Source of the DNA: Muribaculaceae bacterium
Lineage (GTDB): Bacteria; Bacteroidota; Bacteroidia; Bacteroidales; Muribaculaceae
Reading direction: 5' to 3'
Assembly: GCA_016302215.1 (NCBI GenBank)
Contig: JAEDNZ010000105.1
Location: forward strand, 1-6,641
DNA: 6,641 nucleotides
Part shown: in pieces, positions 1 to 6,423 of the stretch
Position numbering within the stretch: position 1 is the stretch's first letter
Layout: each line of letters starts with the position of its first letter
Notes under the pieces: model-generated
Database searches by the model: none
What the model saw: the letters and a program-made list of their open reading frames with translations, nothing else
What the model was told of the DNA's origin: nothing
Position numbers and translations under genes: made by a program

Positions 1-8
1 ATGTGTTT

Positions 9-2171
9 TTACTTGCCTGAGCGGGGAGCGGTGTTGATGCTCGTCTCCGGCTCGAGGCCGCGGTTGCGCAGCAGGGCATCTACGTTGGGCTCGCTGCCGC
101 GGAAGTTGACATACAGCTTCATGGGGTCTTCGGAGCCGCCTTTCTCGAGCACGTTCTCCTTGAAGAGACGCGCGGTGGCGGGGTCAAAGATGCCTTTTTC
201 TTTGAAGAGCTCAAAGCCGTCGGCGTCAAGCACCTCGGCCCACAGATAGGTGTAGTAGCCCGAGGCGTAGCCGTCGCTGCCAAAGACGTGCTTGAAGTAA
301 GCGGGACGGTAGCGGAACGTCAGCTCTGACGGCATGCCCAGAGCCTTGGCTACATCGGCCTCAAAGGCGGCAATGTCAATGTCTTGGTCGGTGTTGAGCT
401 TGCCGAATTGTAGGTCCAGCAGCGAGGCGCCGGCCAGCTCGGCGGTGGCAAAGCCCTGGTTGTGAGTCGAGGAGGCTTGCAGCTTGGCGATGAGAGCATC
501 GGGGATAACCTCGCCGGTGAGGTAGTGGTGGGCATATTCGCGCAGCAGCTCCGGCTCCAGCGCCCAGTGCTCATGTATCTGTGAGGGCAGCTCCACAAAG
601 TCGCGATCCACGTTGGTGCCGGCCTGTCCTTTGTAGCGGGCGCGCGAGAGCATGCCGTGCAGGCCGTGGCCGAATTCGTGGAACATCGTCTCCACCTCAT
701 CGATGGTGAGCAGCGCCGGGGTGTCGGCGGTAGGACGGGTGAAGTTGCCCACGTTGAAGATGATGGGGCGTGAGGCGCTGCCGTCGGCATTGACCCACGA
801 GCCTTTGAACTCGCTCATCCATGCGCCCTGACGCTTGGAGGCGCGTGTGAAGTAGTCGGTCATAAACACCGCGATGTGCTCTCCCGTGGCGGCGTCGGTG
901 ACGTCATACACGGTCACCTCGGGGTAGTATTTGGGCGCATCGGGCATCTCGGTGAATTTCACGCCGTAGAGACGCTCGGCCATGGTGAAGATGCCGCGGC
1001 GCACGTTATCCACGGCAAAGTATTGGCGCACCTCGTTCTCATCGAGGTCATATTTCTTCTGGCGCACTTTCTCGGCGTAGTAGTAATAGTCCCACGGCGC
1101 TATCTTGAAGTTGCCGCCCTCGGCATCAACGATGGCTTGCATCTCGGCCACTTCTTCGTTGACGCGCTTGACGGCCGGGCGCCAGATCTTCATCAGCAGC
1201 TCTTCGGCGTTATCCACGGTCTTGGCCATGACGTTGTCAGTCATATATGAGCCGTAGTCCTTGAAGCCCAGCAGACGCGCTTTCTTGGAGCGCGCTTGCA
1301 GTATCTTGTTGATAATGGGCAGGTTGTTGTACTCGCCTGACTGCGCTTGGGTGGTGTAGCCCTCGTAAATCTTTTGGCGCAGCTCGCGGCTGTCAGCATA
1401 CTGGAGCAGCGGCAGGCGGCAGGGAGCGTGGAGCGTGAACACCCACTTGCCCTCGCCAAGGCCGCGGGCGCGTGCCTCGTCGGCAGCTTGGCCTATGCTC
1501 GAGGTGGGCAGGCCGGCGAGCTGTGCCGGGTCATCGACCACGAGCTGGAAGGCGTTGGTGGCCGCAAGCAGGTTTTTGTTGAATTTGATGTATAGCTCGG
1601 CCAGCTCGGTGTTGATTTTCTTGAGCTCCTCTTTGCCGGCGGGGTCGAGGAGGGCACCGTTGCGTGTGAATTGCTTGTAGTATTCCTCCACGAGGCGCAG
1701 CTGGTCAGTGGCGGTGCACAGCTCATCGCGGTGGTCATACACATATTTGATGCGAGCAAAGAGGGCATCGTTCATCGAGATTTCGTCGCCGGCCTGTGAG
1801 TACAGCGGATAGGCCTCCTCGGCGATGGCTATCATCTCGTCTGACGAGTTTGACTCCTCGAGGGCGGCAAACACGTTCATCACCTTGCTCAGCAGAGCGC
1901 CGGAGTTGTCAAGCGCCAAGATGGTATTGTCAAAGGTGGGTGTCGCCGGATTGTTGACGATAGCGTCAATCTCGGCTTTACGGTCGGCGATGCCTTGGCG
2001 CAGTGCCGGCATGTAGTCAGCGTAGGTGATGTCGCCGAAGGGCGGTATCTCATACGGGGTGCTGTAAGCCGTCAAAAACGGATTTTGGTGCATAGCAGTG
2101 TCGGGGGTGGCTAATGCCGACGGCGCGCTGATGGCGGCGGCCGCGAGCAGGGTTAGCAGTGGTTGTTTCAT
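9..2171 (-). CDS. dcp: Exported M3-family zinc metallopeptidase, dipeptidyl carboxypeptidase (Dcp) type
   Basis: Predicted to remove C-terminal dipeptides from oligopeptides in the periplasm. Seen (numbering from the upstream ATG at 2180, 723 aa): the zinc motif HEFGH at residues 501-505 and a third ligand Glu at 530 in DFVELPSQ, 29 residues after the first His, which is the M3 spacing. The C-terminal block GYASGYYTYLWAEVLDADGF (638-657) is the Tyr/Gly-rich substrate-binding region of the family. The N-terminal block NPFLTAYSTPYEIPPFGDI is typical of Dcp. A hydrophobic segment ending in SALA-TP (residues 21-26) looks like a signal peptide cut by signal peptidase I, with no lipobox Cys. Two in-frame ATGs exist, at 2180 and 2171. 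I chose 2171 because it gives a normal MKQ n-region, but the other is possible. Length is normal and the frame unbroken. The gene is last in the leftward cluster, about 100 nt after the EEP gene. Oligopeptidase A is the main alternative; the signal peptide and motifs favour Dcp. Confidence 0.93.
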   Translation of the reverse strand: MKQPLLTLLAAAAISAPSALATPDTAMHQNPFLTAYSTPYEIPPFGDITYADYMPALRQGIADRKAEIDAIVNNPATPTFDNTILALDNSGALLSKVMNVFAALEESNSSDEMIAIAEEAYPLYSQAGDEISMNDALFARIKYVYDHRDELCTATDQLRLVEEYYKQFTRNGALLDPAGKEELKKINTELAELYIKFNKNLLAATNAFQLVVDDPAQLAGLPTSSIGQAADEARARGLGEGKWVFTLHAPCRLPLLQYADSRELRQKIYEGYTTQAQSGEYNNLPIINKILQARSKKARLLGFKDYGSYMTDNVMAKTVDNAEELLMKIWRPAVKRVNEEVAEMQAIVDAEGGNFKIAPWDYYYYAEKVRQKKYDLDENEVRQYFAVDNVRRGIFTMAERLYGVKFTEMPDAPKYYPEVTVYDVTDAATGEHIAVFMTDYFTRASKRQGAWMSEFKGSWVNADGSASRPIIFNVGNFTRPTADTPALLTIDEVETMFHEFGHGLHGMLSRARYKGQAGTNVDRDFVELPSQIHEHWALEPELLREYAHHYLTGEVIPDALIAKLQASSTHNQGFATAELAGASLLDLQFGKLNTDQDIDIAAFEADVAKALGMPSELTFRYRPAYFKHVFGSDGYASGYYTYLWAEVLDADGFELFKEKGIFDPATARLFKENVLEKGGSEDPMKLYVNFRGSEPNVDALLRNRGLEPETSINTAPRSGK

Positions 2172-2271
2172 ACCTGTCATGAGGTTGGTTGTTTTATTTA
2201 TATCTATATTTATTGTTAATTGTATCAGTGTCTTAGCGTTGGCCTATCATATCTTTGACCGCCGTGCCGCG

Positions 2272-2279
2272 CAAAGGTT
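2272..2279 (-). promoter_or_regulatory. Weak candidate -7 element for the Dcp-type peptidase gene
   Basis: The minus strand reads AACCTTTG followed by C, matching 7 of 8 positions of the Bacteroidetes -7 element TAnnTTTG. It directly abuts and partly overlaps the stop codon of the upstream EEP gene. No TTG lies at the expected 19-21 nt upstream, so the -33 half is poor. If used, it would give a leader of roughly 90-100 nt and let the peptidase gene be expressed apart from the rhomboid/EEP operon. Confidence 0.3.
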
Positions 2280-3517
2280 TATTCTATATCCACCAGAAAT
2301 TTTGTGGTCAGCGGGTAGTGGTCAGAGTAGGGGGCGTCGCCGCGTTTGATGCTCAGCGGCGTGAGCTTGCCGCGCCACAGCACATGGTCGATGCGGAAGT
2401 AGAAGCGGTTGGCATGAAAGGTGATGGTGGGCCCGAATGCCAGCGCCGGATACACCTGCCGGAAATCGGCATCGCTGAGCCGCCGTAGCGCGTAGCACCC
2501 CGGCACATCGTTGAAGTCGCCGCAGATGATGGTGCGCTCGCCGCCGTAGCGCTTGACAAAGCGCAGCAGGTGCTCCACTTGCTGCTCGTGGGCCAGCGCC
2601 GCGGTCACCACTTTGTCGTAGAGGCGGTTTTTGACCTGTCGCAGCTCGGGCACGCTGTCTTGCCCCAGGCGTGTCACTGACCGATACAGCTCCTTGTCTT
2701 TGCCCGTGAGGTTAAATGACCCCAGGTGCAGGTTGAAGATATTCACCGGCGTGCCCTCCACCATGATGCGGTAGGCCGCTATGTCGCCGGCGCCTTTGCG
2801 TATGTGCTTGAAGTCCAGCGGCAGTGACTCCACCGGGTATTTTGACATGATGGCTTGGGTGTGGCCGTTGAGCAGCACATAGGGGTAGCGCCGGTGCAGC
2901 GAGTCAATCTGCGCGGCGGTCACGTGCCACCGCTCCAGCGCGCAAAAATACTCCAGTTCTTGCAGACACACCACATCGGCGTCTTCTCGCAAGATATAGC
3001 TTATCGTGGGGTTGGTGCCGGAGGGATAGCTCTCGGTGAAGTCGTTGAAGTCAGCCACGTTGTAGCTCATCAGGGTGAAGGCACGCCGCTGCTGCTCGGG
3101 GGTGAGCTCGGGCTCGCCGCCGATGTTGAGCGGACACAAATCCCACAGCGGCCCGGCGCTCAGCGCCATCGCCGCGAGGGCTATCAGCGCCTGCCACCGC
3201 CACCATATCAGGTCAATGATGGTGATAACGACCACGGCGAGGGCCCATAGCGGCAGCGTCATCTGCATCACTGCCGAGGGCGCAAACTGCGATGGCCTCA
3301 CGTAGCCGGCGTAAGCGCTCAGCAGCAAGCCCACTGACAGCAGCGCCGTCACCACACACATGGTGATGCTGACGCCTCGCCGCCAGCGCAGGGCGGCGCC
3401 GGCCGGCGCCTTGCGGGGCTTGCGGCCTTTGCGGCTGCTGCCTTTGGCTGCCGGTGTCGCCGATTGGCGGCGGTGGTCGTTGCTGTTATTGCAATTGTTG
3501 CTGTTGTTGCTGCCCAT
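2279..3517 (-). CDS. Membrane-anchored endonuclease/exonuclease/phosphatase (EEP) family protein
   Basis: A 412-aa metal-dependent phosphoesterase of the DNase I/exonuclease III/sphingomyelinase superfamily; its substrate cannot be read from the sequence. The C-terminal two thirds carry the whole active-site set: Asn153 in SYNVADF, Glu187 in CLQE, His264 in NLHL, Asp334 and Asn336 in GDFND, Asp377 in RIDHV, and Ser398-Asp399-His400 in YSDHYPL. The N-terminus is Asn-rich (residues 4-13), then strongly basic (residues 16-48). Three hydrophobic segments follow at about 50-70, 85-103 and 109-127. By the positive-inside rule the N-terminus would be cytoplasmic and the catalytic domain periplasmic (inference). 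It starts 18 nt after the stop of the second rhomboid gene, so it belongs to that operon. The Asn-rich start is encoded by an AAC-rich repeat; the next Met (residue 53) would remove the basic anchor region, so the longer form is preferred. Family call is firm; phospholipase versus nuclease is open. Confidence 0.9.
   Translation of the reverse strand: MGSNNSNNCNNSNDHRRQSATPAAKGSSRKGRKPRKAPAGAALRWRRGVSITMCVVTALLSVGLLLSAYAGYVRPSQFAPSAVMQMTLPLWALAVVVITIIDLIWWRWQALIALAAMALSAGPLWDLCPLNIGGEPELTPEQQRRAFTLMSYNVADFNDFTESYPSGTNPTISYILREDADVVCLQELEYFCALERWHVTAAQIDSLHRRYPYVLLNGHTQAIMSKYPVESLPLDFKHIRKGAGDIAAYRIMVEGTPVNIFNLHLGSFNLTGKDKELYRSVTRLGQDSVPELRQVKNRLYDKVVTAALAHEQQVEHLLRFVKRYGGERTIICGDFNDVPGCYALRRLSDADFRQVYPALAFGPTITFHANRFYFRIDHVLWRGKLTPLSIKRGDAPYSDHYPLTTKFLVDIE
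3482..3511 (-). repeat. Low-complexity AGC/AAC trinucleotide repeat in the 5' end of the EEP gene
   Basis: The coding strand just after the start codon is built from AGC and AAC/AAT triplets and gives the Asn/Ser-rich start SNNSNNCNNSN. The units are imperfect and stay in frame, so length changes by whole triplets would only alter the cytoplasmic tail and not break the gene. Confidence 0.6.
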
Positions 3518-3535
3518 TTTTGTGACCGCTATTGG

Positions 3536-4315
3536 TTATTTGATGCGTCCGGAGATGTCAAAGAGACGGCGCCGCTCGCCGGCGCTCAGCGATGCATAGC
3601 CCGAGTGGCGCACCTTGGAGAGCAGCCTGTCAAGCTCGGCACGGTCAGCGGCGGTGAAGGGCGCCGCCTCGCCGCCGCTCACCTTACGGGCGCGCTCGCG
3701 GCTCTTGCTCAGTCCTACTATCAGGCCCGTAGCGGCGCCCGCCAAGTGGGCTATGTTGCCTCCCATATTGGCGCCGGCAAGGCCGATGCCAAAGAGCACC
3801 AGCACCACGGCCACTACCCATTTGATGGCCACCGGGCCGATAATCATCATATTCACTTTCATGTCAGGCACACGCACTGCCAGCGCCACGGCCACGGATA
3901 TCACCGCTGCCGATGAGCCTAACAGCACCCCGGCAGCCGTGCTCACCAAGGGCCAGATAATCATGTAGGCGATGCCGCCGACGATGCCTCCGGCAATGTA
4001 TGCCGTCAGGAGCAGCCGTCCGCTGCTCACGGACTCCAGCAATCGCCCGAAGCAGTATAGCCACACCATGTTAAACAGCAGATGCACCACGTTGGCGTGC
4101 GCCACCATATACAGCACCGGCGTCCACGGCTGCCGCAACACAGCCTCCGGCGTCGCCGGAAGCGCGAACTGCGACACCCACAGCGCCGCATCGCCCCCCA
4201 GCAGCGGAGCTATAAGGCTGCCGGCGGTCAAGATGACAAACACAGCTGCGTTGACTGTCAGTAATCTGTTGACAGTCTTGCCCCATAGGGCTTTCCTTAT
4301 GTCGTTAGCCTTCAA
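3536..4315 (-). CDS. Rhomboid-family membrane protein with variant GSSA serine motif and C-terminal DUF6576-like domain
   Basis: A 259-aa polytopic inner-membrane protein of the rhomboid family (intramembrane serine proteases). Seen: His73, His78 and Asn82 in the HxxxxHxxxN motif of the second core helix. A serine motif GSSA at 133-136 puts Ser135 where the nucleophile sits but has Ala in place of the usual Gly. AHLAGAATG (189-197) supplies the catalytic-type His190. Hydrophobic segments lie at about 18-38, 65-90, 100-123, 126-147, 155-180 and 186-202. After residue 203 comes a basic, soluble tail ending in SKVRHSGYASLSAGERRRLF, which resembles DUF6576, a short domain known at the C-terminus of Bacteroidetes rhomboids. 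The gene begins 6 nt after the stop of the first rhomboid gene, so co-transcription and probably translational coupling are expected. Whether it cleaves substrates or acts as a non-catalytic partner cannot be settled; all candidate catalytic residues are present. Confidence 0.88.
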   Translation of the reverse strand: MKANDIRKALWGKTVNRLLTVNAAVFVILTAGSLIAPLLGGDAALWVSQFALPATPEAVLRQPWTPVLYMVAHANVVHLLFNMVWLYCFGRLLESVSSGRLLLTAYIAGGIVGGIAYMIIWPLVSTAAGVLLGSSAAVISVAVALAVRVPDMKVNMMIIGPVAIKWVVAVVLVLFGIGLAGANMGGNIAHLAGAATGLIVGLSKSRERARKVSGGEAAPFTAADRAELDRLLSKVRHSGYASLSAGERRRLFDISGRIK

Positions 4316-4321
4316 GATGTT

Positions 4322-5071
4322 TCAGAAAAACCAGCGGTTATTAAACAATCCCTTGCGTCGCCAGTAGATTATCATCACAAAGCCAAGCAGCATACCGCCC
4401 AGGTGAGCCAAGTGAGCCACATTATCGACAGTGCTGCCTCCGCTGATGCAGTACAGCAGCTCTATCACGGCATAGCCGGCAACCATCCACTTCGCCTTGA
4501 TGGGGATGGCAAAATACAGATAGATGGGCTGATTGGGAAACAGCATGCCAAAGGCTAAGAGCACGCCATACACCGCTCCCGATGCCCCGACCATGGCTTG
4601 ATTGACAAGGGCATTGAGCGTCGCTGCTGTCGGCTCGGCATAGTTAAATCCCTGCTGCAGTAGCTGCCATCCTTGATTGATGATATAATCAGACTCTGCC
4701 GGGGTGAACAGCTCCATGTAGCGGCTGATGGTGATGGCAAAAGCCCCCATCTGGGCCAAGCCCGCAAAGATGCCGCACGAGATGTAATAAAACAAAAATC
4801 GACTCGCACCCAGCGACCGCTCTATGATGCCGCCAAACATAAAGAGGGCAAACATATTGAAAAACACATGCATAAACCCTCCGTGCAGAAACATATATGT
4901 AAACAGCTGCCACGGGTAGAACGCCGGCGACGTGAAATAATGCAGCGCAAAATAGCGCTCTATCACCGGCGCAGCCGTCGGCATCAGTGTGCCGAAAAGC
5001 CATACCAACACGTTGATTATCAGCAGATTTTTAGTCACCGGGGGCAGCATGCCCGTTATCATATTGCGCAT
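4322..5071 (-). CDS. Rhomboid-family intramembrane serine protease with canonical active site
   Basis: A 249-aa inner-membrane protease predicted to cleave transmembrane helices of other proteins. Seen (numbering from the ATG at 5071): HGGFMHVFFN gives His63, His68 and Asn72 (HxxxxHxxxN). GASGAVYG at 162-169 carries the nucleophile Ser164 in the classic GxSG context. AHLGGMLLG (222-230) gives the catalytic His223. Hydrophobic segments lie at about 14-34, 52-80, 91-117, 155-178, 184-206 and 218-236. An unusually long loop of roughly 35 residues separates the third and fourth segments. The frame stays open to a GTG at 5131, but that extension crosses the -7 element TATCTTTG at 5109-5102, so ATG 5071 with a leader of about 25 nt is the sensible start. 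The protein is compact and lacks the C-terminal tail of its neighbour. It is first in an operon with the second rhomboid and the EEP gene. Natural substrate unknown. Confidence 0.93.
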   Translation of the reverse strand: MRNMITGMLPPVTKNLLIINVLVWLFGTLMPTAAPVIERYFALHYFTSPAFYPWQLFTYMFLHGGFMHVFFNMFALFMFGGIIERSLGASRFLFYYISCGIFAGLAQMGAFAITISRYMELFTPAESDYIINQGWQLLQQGFNYAEPTAATLNALVNQAMVGASGAVYGVLLAFGMLFPNQPIYLYFAIPIKAKWMVAGYAVIELLYCISGGSTVDNVAHLAHLGGMLLGFVMIIYWRRKGLFNNRWFF

Positions 5072-5101
5072 AATTGTATCGTTATGTGTTTTCTTACTCT
5101 G

Positions 5102-5109
5102 CAAAGATA
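5102..5109 (-). promoter_or_regulatory. -7 promoter element of the rhomboid-rhomboid-EEP operon
   Basis: The minus strand reads TATCTTTG followed by C, a perfect match to the Bacteroidetes -7 consensus TAnnTTTG. Transcription would start near 5095, about 25 nt before ATG 5071. The -33 region is less clear: GTG rather than TTG stands at about 5131-5129, and a T7 run lies between. The element would fall inside the coding region if the GTG at 5131 were used as the start, which argues against that start. Confidence 0.72.
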
Positions 5110-5154
5110 CAAAAAAACAGCCACTTTTCACTCATCATCTCTTTTTTAGCGCCT

Positions 5155-5197
5155 CACCCGGCGCGCGGCTCGGAGCACTCGGAGGGCTCGTCGGGTG
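5155..5197. repeat. GC-rich inverted repeat (hairpin) in the divergent control region
   Basis: CACCCGGCG (5155-5163) can pair with CGTCGGGTG (5189-5197), nine base pairs including one G-T pair, around a GC-rich 25-nt interior that holds a short direct repeat CTCGGAG. There is no T run on either side, so it does not look like an intrinsic terminator. It sits upstream of both divergent promoters. A second, longer-range inverted repeat, CCTCACCC (5152-5159) with GGGTGAGG (5239-5246), overlaps its left arm. Confidence 0.45.
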
Positions 5198-5199
5198 GT

Positions 5200-5226
5200 A
5201 TAGAGCTAATTGGACTGATAGAGCTA
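5200..5226. repeat. Paired 9-bp direct repeats ATAGAGCTA, possible operator
   Basis: ATAGAGCTA occurs at 5200-5208 and again at 5218-5226, with start points 18 bp apart, close to two helical turns. The second copy runs into the palindrome GCTATAGC (5223-5230). The pair lies about 55-80 bp upstream of the -33 element of the DUF2975 gene. Its position suits a regulator binding site, for instance for the YozG-type protein encoded downstream, but that link is inference. Confidence 0.35.
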
Positions 5227-5280
5227 TAGCACGATGAGGGGTGAGGAGGTGTTAAATTATTGAAAAACGATAAATATTTT

Positions 5281-5310
5281 TTGTGGGGCAAGAAAATAGT
5301 CTTACCTTTG
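5281..5310 (+). promoter_or_regulatory. Bacteroidetes-type promoter of the DUF2975/HTH operon
   Basis: TTG at 5281-5283 and TACCTTTG at 5303-5310 are separated by 19 nt and match the Bacteroidetes primary sigma factor consensus at every fixed position. The stretch just upstream (5251-5280) is AT-rich, as expected for strong promoters. The start of transcription should lie near 5314-5316, leaving a short, A-rich leader of under 30 nt before ATG 5343. Confidence 0.85.
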
Positions 5311-5342
5311 CATATCGTTAAACAATAAAAAAATATCGCTTT

Positions 5343-5822
5343 ATGAAAAGTAAGTCCAAATCACTGAGGCGCCTGATAGTGGCCTGCGCTGCGGTGTGCG
5401 CCATGTTTGTGCTCTTCATCAGTATCCAATCATGGGGCACACTCGACATAGTGTTCAATGATATACCGGCCGATATGGCTGATGTGCAGTGGCTGCGCAT
5501 CACGCTCGTGGTGGGGCGTTATGCCCTCGCTCTGGCTATGGTTGCCACGCTGCTCGTTTTTTTATTTAGGATATGGCGCGGGGCGGGCGCCGGCAAGCTC
5601 TTTATCCGCGGCAACCAGCGCTGGCTTTATGCCATGACTATCATCTACTTTTTTTACTCGCTGGTAGATGGCAACGCCGGCAATATCGTGTATAATGGTA
5701 TTCGTCAGATTGAAATCTATATCAACGAGTATATGCTCATCTCATGCTTTGTGCTGATCGTCTTTGCCAAGCTATATGCCGTGGCAGTCGAGGTCAGCGA
5801 GGAGCAGGAGTTAACTATCTGA
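5343..5822 (+). CDS. DUF2975 family four-helix membrane protein
   Basis: A 159-aa integral membrane protein of unknown biochemical function, assigned to DUF2975 by its overall plan and by its neighbour. Seen: a basic N-terminus (KSKSKSLRR), then hydrophobic segments at about 11-31, 52-77, 94-115 and 129-149. The loop between segments two and three contains GKLFIRGNQRWLYAM, which fits the conserved F...N...L signature between the second and third helices of the family. The C-terminus is acidic and short. ATG 5343 is the first start after a strong promoter. The HTH gene follows 38 nt after the stop, almost certainly in the same transcript. DUF2975 proteins paired with YozG-like repressors are widespread in Firmicutes and Bacteroidetes (Bacillus yoaS/yozG type). 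The membrane protein may sense something or control the regulator, but its role is not established. Confidence 0.82.
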   Translation: MKSKSKSLRRLIVACAAVCAMFVLFISIQSWGTLDIVFNDIPADMADVQWLRITLVVGRYALALAMVATLLVFLFRIWRGAGAGKLFIRGNQRWLYAMTIIYFFYSLVDGNAGNIVYNGIRQIEIYINEYMLISCFVLIVFAKLYAVAVEVSEEQELTI

Positions 5823-5860
5823 TAATCAAAGTGACATATAATTGATTAACACTCTTTGCT

Positions 5861-6070
5861 ATGGCTATTATAGTTAATCTTGACGTAATGATGGCGCGCC
5901 GCAAAATGTCGCTCGGACAGCTCGCCAATCAGGTGGGTATCACTCAGGCCAACATGTCAATCCTCAAGACGGGCAAGGCTAAGGCAATACGCTTCAGCAC
6001 GCTCAACGCCATCTGTGCAGTGCTTGACTGCCAGCCGGCTGACATCCTTGAATATCGCGCTGATGACTGA
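5861..6070 (+). CDS. YozG-type Cro/CI family helix-turn-helix transcriptional regulator
   Basis: A 69-aa DNA-binding protein that is almost entirely one HTH domain of the HTH_26/YozG group. Seen: the typical opening MAIIVNLDVMMARRKMS, a first HTH helix at about 18-25 (LGQLANQV), a turn GIT, and a recognition helix at about 29-36 (QANMSILK). It continues with the hallmark KTGKAKAIRFSTL and ends with LDCQPADILEY. Nothing is left over for a ligand-binding domain, so any signal must arrive by other means, possibly from the partner DUF2975 membrane protein encoded 38 nt upstream. Autoregulation of the shared promoter at 5281-5310 is a reasonable guess for this kind of small repressor but is not shown by the sequence. 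Length is normal for the group, and a hairpin terminator follows about 30 nt after the stop. Confidence 0.93.
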   Translation: MAIIVNLDVMMARRKMSLGQLANQVGITQANMSILKTGKAKAIRFSTLNAICAVLDCQPADILEYRADD

Positions 6071-6101
6071 GTCCCGGGCCTGAGGGTCACACATATACAC
6101 A

Positions 6102-6136
6102 AAGCGGGCTGCCTGATGGAGAGAGGCAGCCCACTT
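6102..6136. terminator. Bidirectional hairpin terminator between the HTH and L31 genes
   Basis: GGGCTGCCT (6106-6114) pairs perfectly with AGGCAGCCC (6124-6132) around a 9-nt loop. The stem can extend past one C-A mismatch by AAG/CTT (6102-6104 with 6134-6136). It lies between the stop codons of two convergent genes, at 6070 and 6169. On the minus strand the stem is followed by GCTTTGTG, a modest T tract. The plus side has only a short CTTCGT, so termination of the L31 transcript may be the more efficient direction. Confidence 0.8.
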
Positions 6137-6168
6137 CGTATGGTGATAAATGAGTGTGGAAGTGTCTA

Positions 6169-6423
6169 TTACTTCTTGTTGCGATTGCCGTAGCGGCTCA
6201 TGAACTTATCCACACGGCCGGCGGTATCGACGAGCTTCTGCTTGCCGGTGAAGAAGGGGTGCGACGCGCTGGTGATTTCAAGCTTCACCAGGGGGTAGGT
6301 CACGCCGTCAACGTCGATAGTCTCACGAGTAGCGATAGTCGAACGGGTGATGAAGATTTCGTCGTTTGACATATCCTTGAATACAACTTCGCGATAGTTA
6401 GAGGGATGGATGTCTTTTTTCAT
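6169..6423 (-). CDS. rpmE2: 50S ribosomal protein L31, type B (zinc-independent)
   Basis: An 84-aa protein of the large ribosomal subunit; L31 bridges the central protuberance and the small-subunit head. Seen: the family start MKKDIHPSNYREVVFKD, the central TRSTIATRETIDVDGVTYPLVKLEITSASHPFFTGKQK region (type B L31 carries this insert), and the closing VDKFMSRYGN with a basic tail. There is no cysteine anywhere, so the CxxC zinc-binding motif of type A L31 is absent, as in type B. Where both types exist, type B is often induced by zinc shortage. I see no Zur-like palindrome overlapping this promoter, and in Bacteroidetes a type B copy is, to my knowledge, commonly the main one. The gene stands alone, with a strong promoter and a leader of about 64 nt upstream and a terminator 33 nt after the stop. 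Confidence 0.97.
   Translation of the reverse strand: MKKDIHPSNYREVVFKDMSNDEIFITRSTIATRETIDVDGVTYPLVKLEITSASHPFFTGKQKLVDTAGRVDKFMSRYGNRNKK

Noticed and set aside
876..1250. Plus-strand open frame of 124 codons opposite the Dcp-type peptidase gene
   Set aside because: It is the antisense of a strongly conserved peptidase gene, and its His/Val/Leu/Gly-rich translation fits no family I know. Several similar frames in this region arise from GC-rich codon use.
2855..3250. Plus-strand open frame of 131 codons opposite the EEP gene
   Set aside because: It lies entirely over a gene with a complete catalytic motif set; the translation is not recognisable.
3464..3916. Plus-strand open frame of 150 codons over the EEP/second rhomboid junction
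   Set aside because: It spans the antisense of two real genes, and its composition follows from their codon use; there is no upstream signal.
4322..5131. GTG start at 5131 for the first rhomboid gene
   Set aside because: The extension encodes the -7 element of the gene's own promoter, so the ATG at 5071 is preferred.
4673..5149. Plus-strand open frame of 158 codons opposite the first rhomboid gene
   Set aside because: It is rich in His, Arg and Gln, matches no family, lies wholly over a conserved gene and its promoter, and has no promoter of its own.
5155..5197. GC-rich hairpin read as an intrinsic terminator
   Set aside because: It has no T run on either strand and lies between divergent promoters, where no transcript is expected to end.
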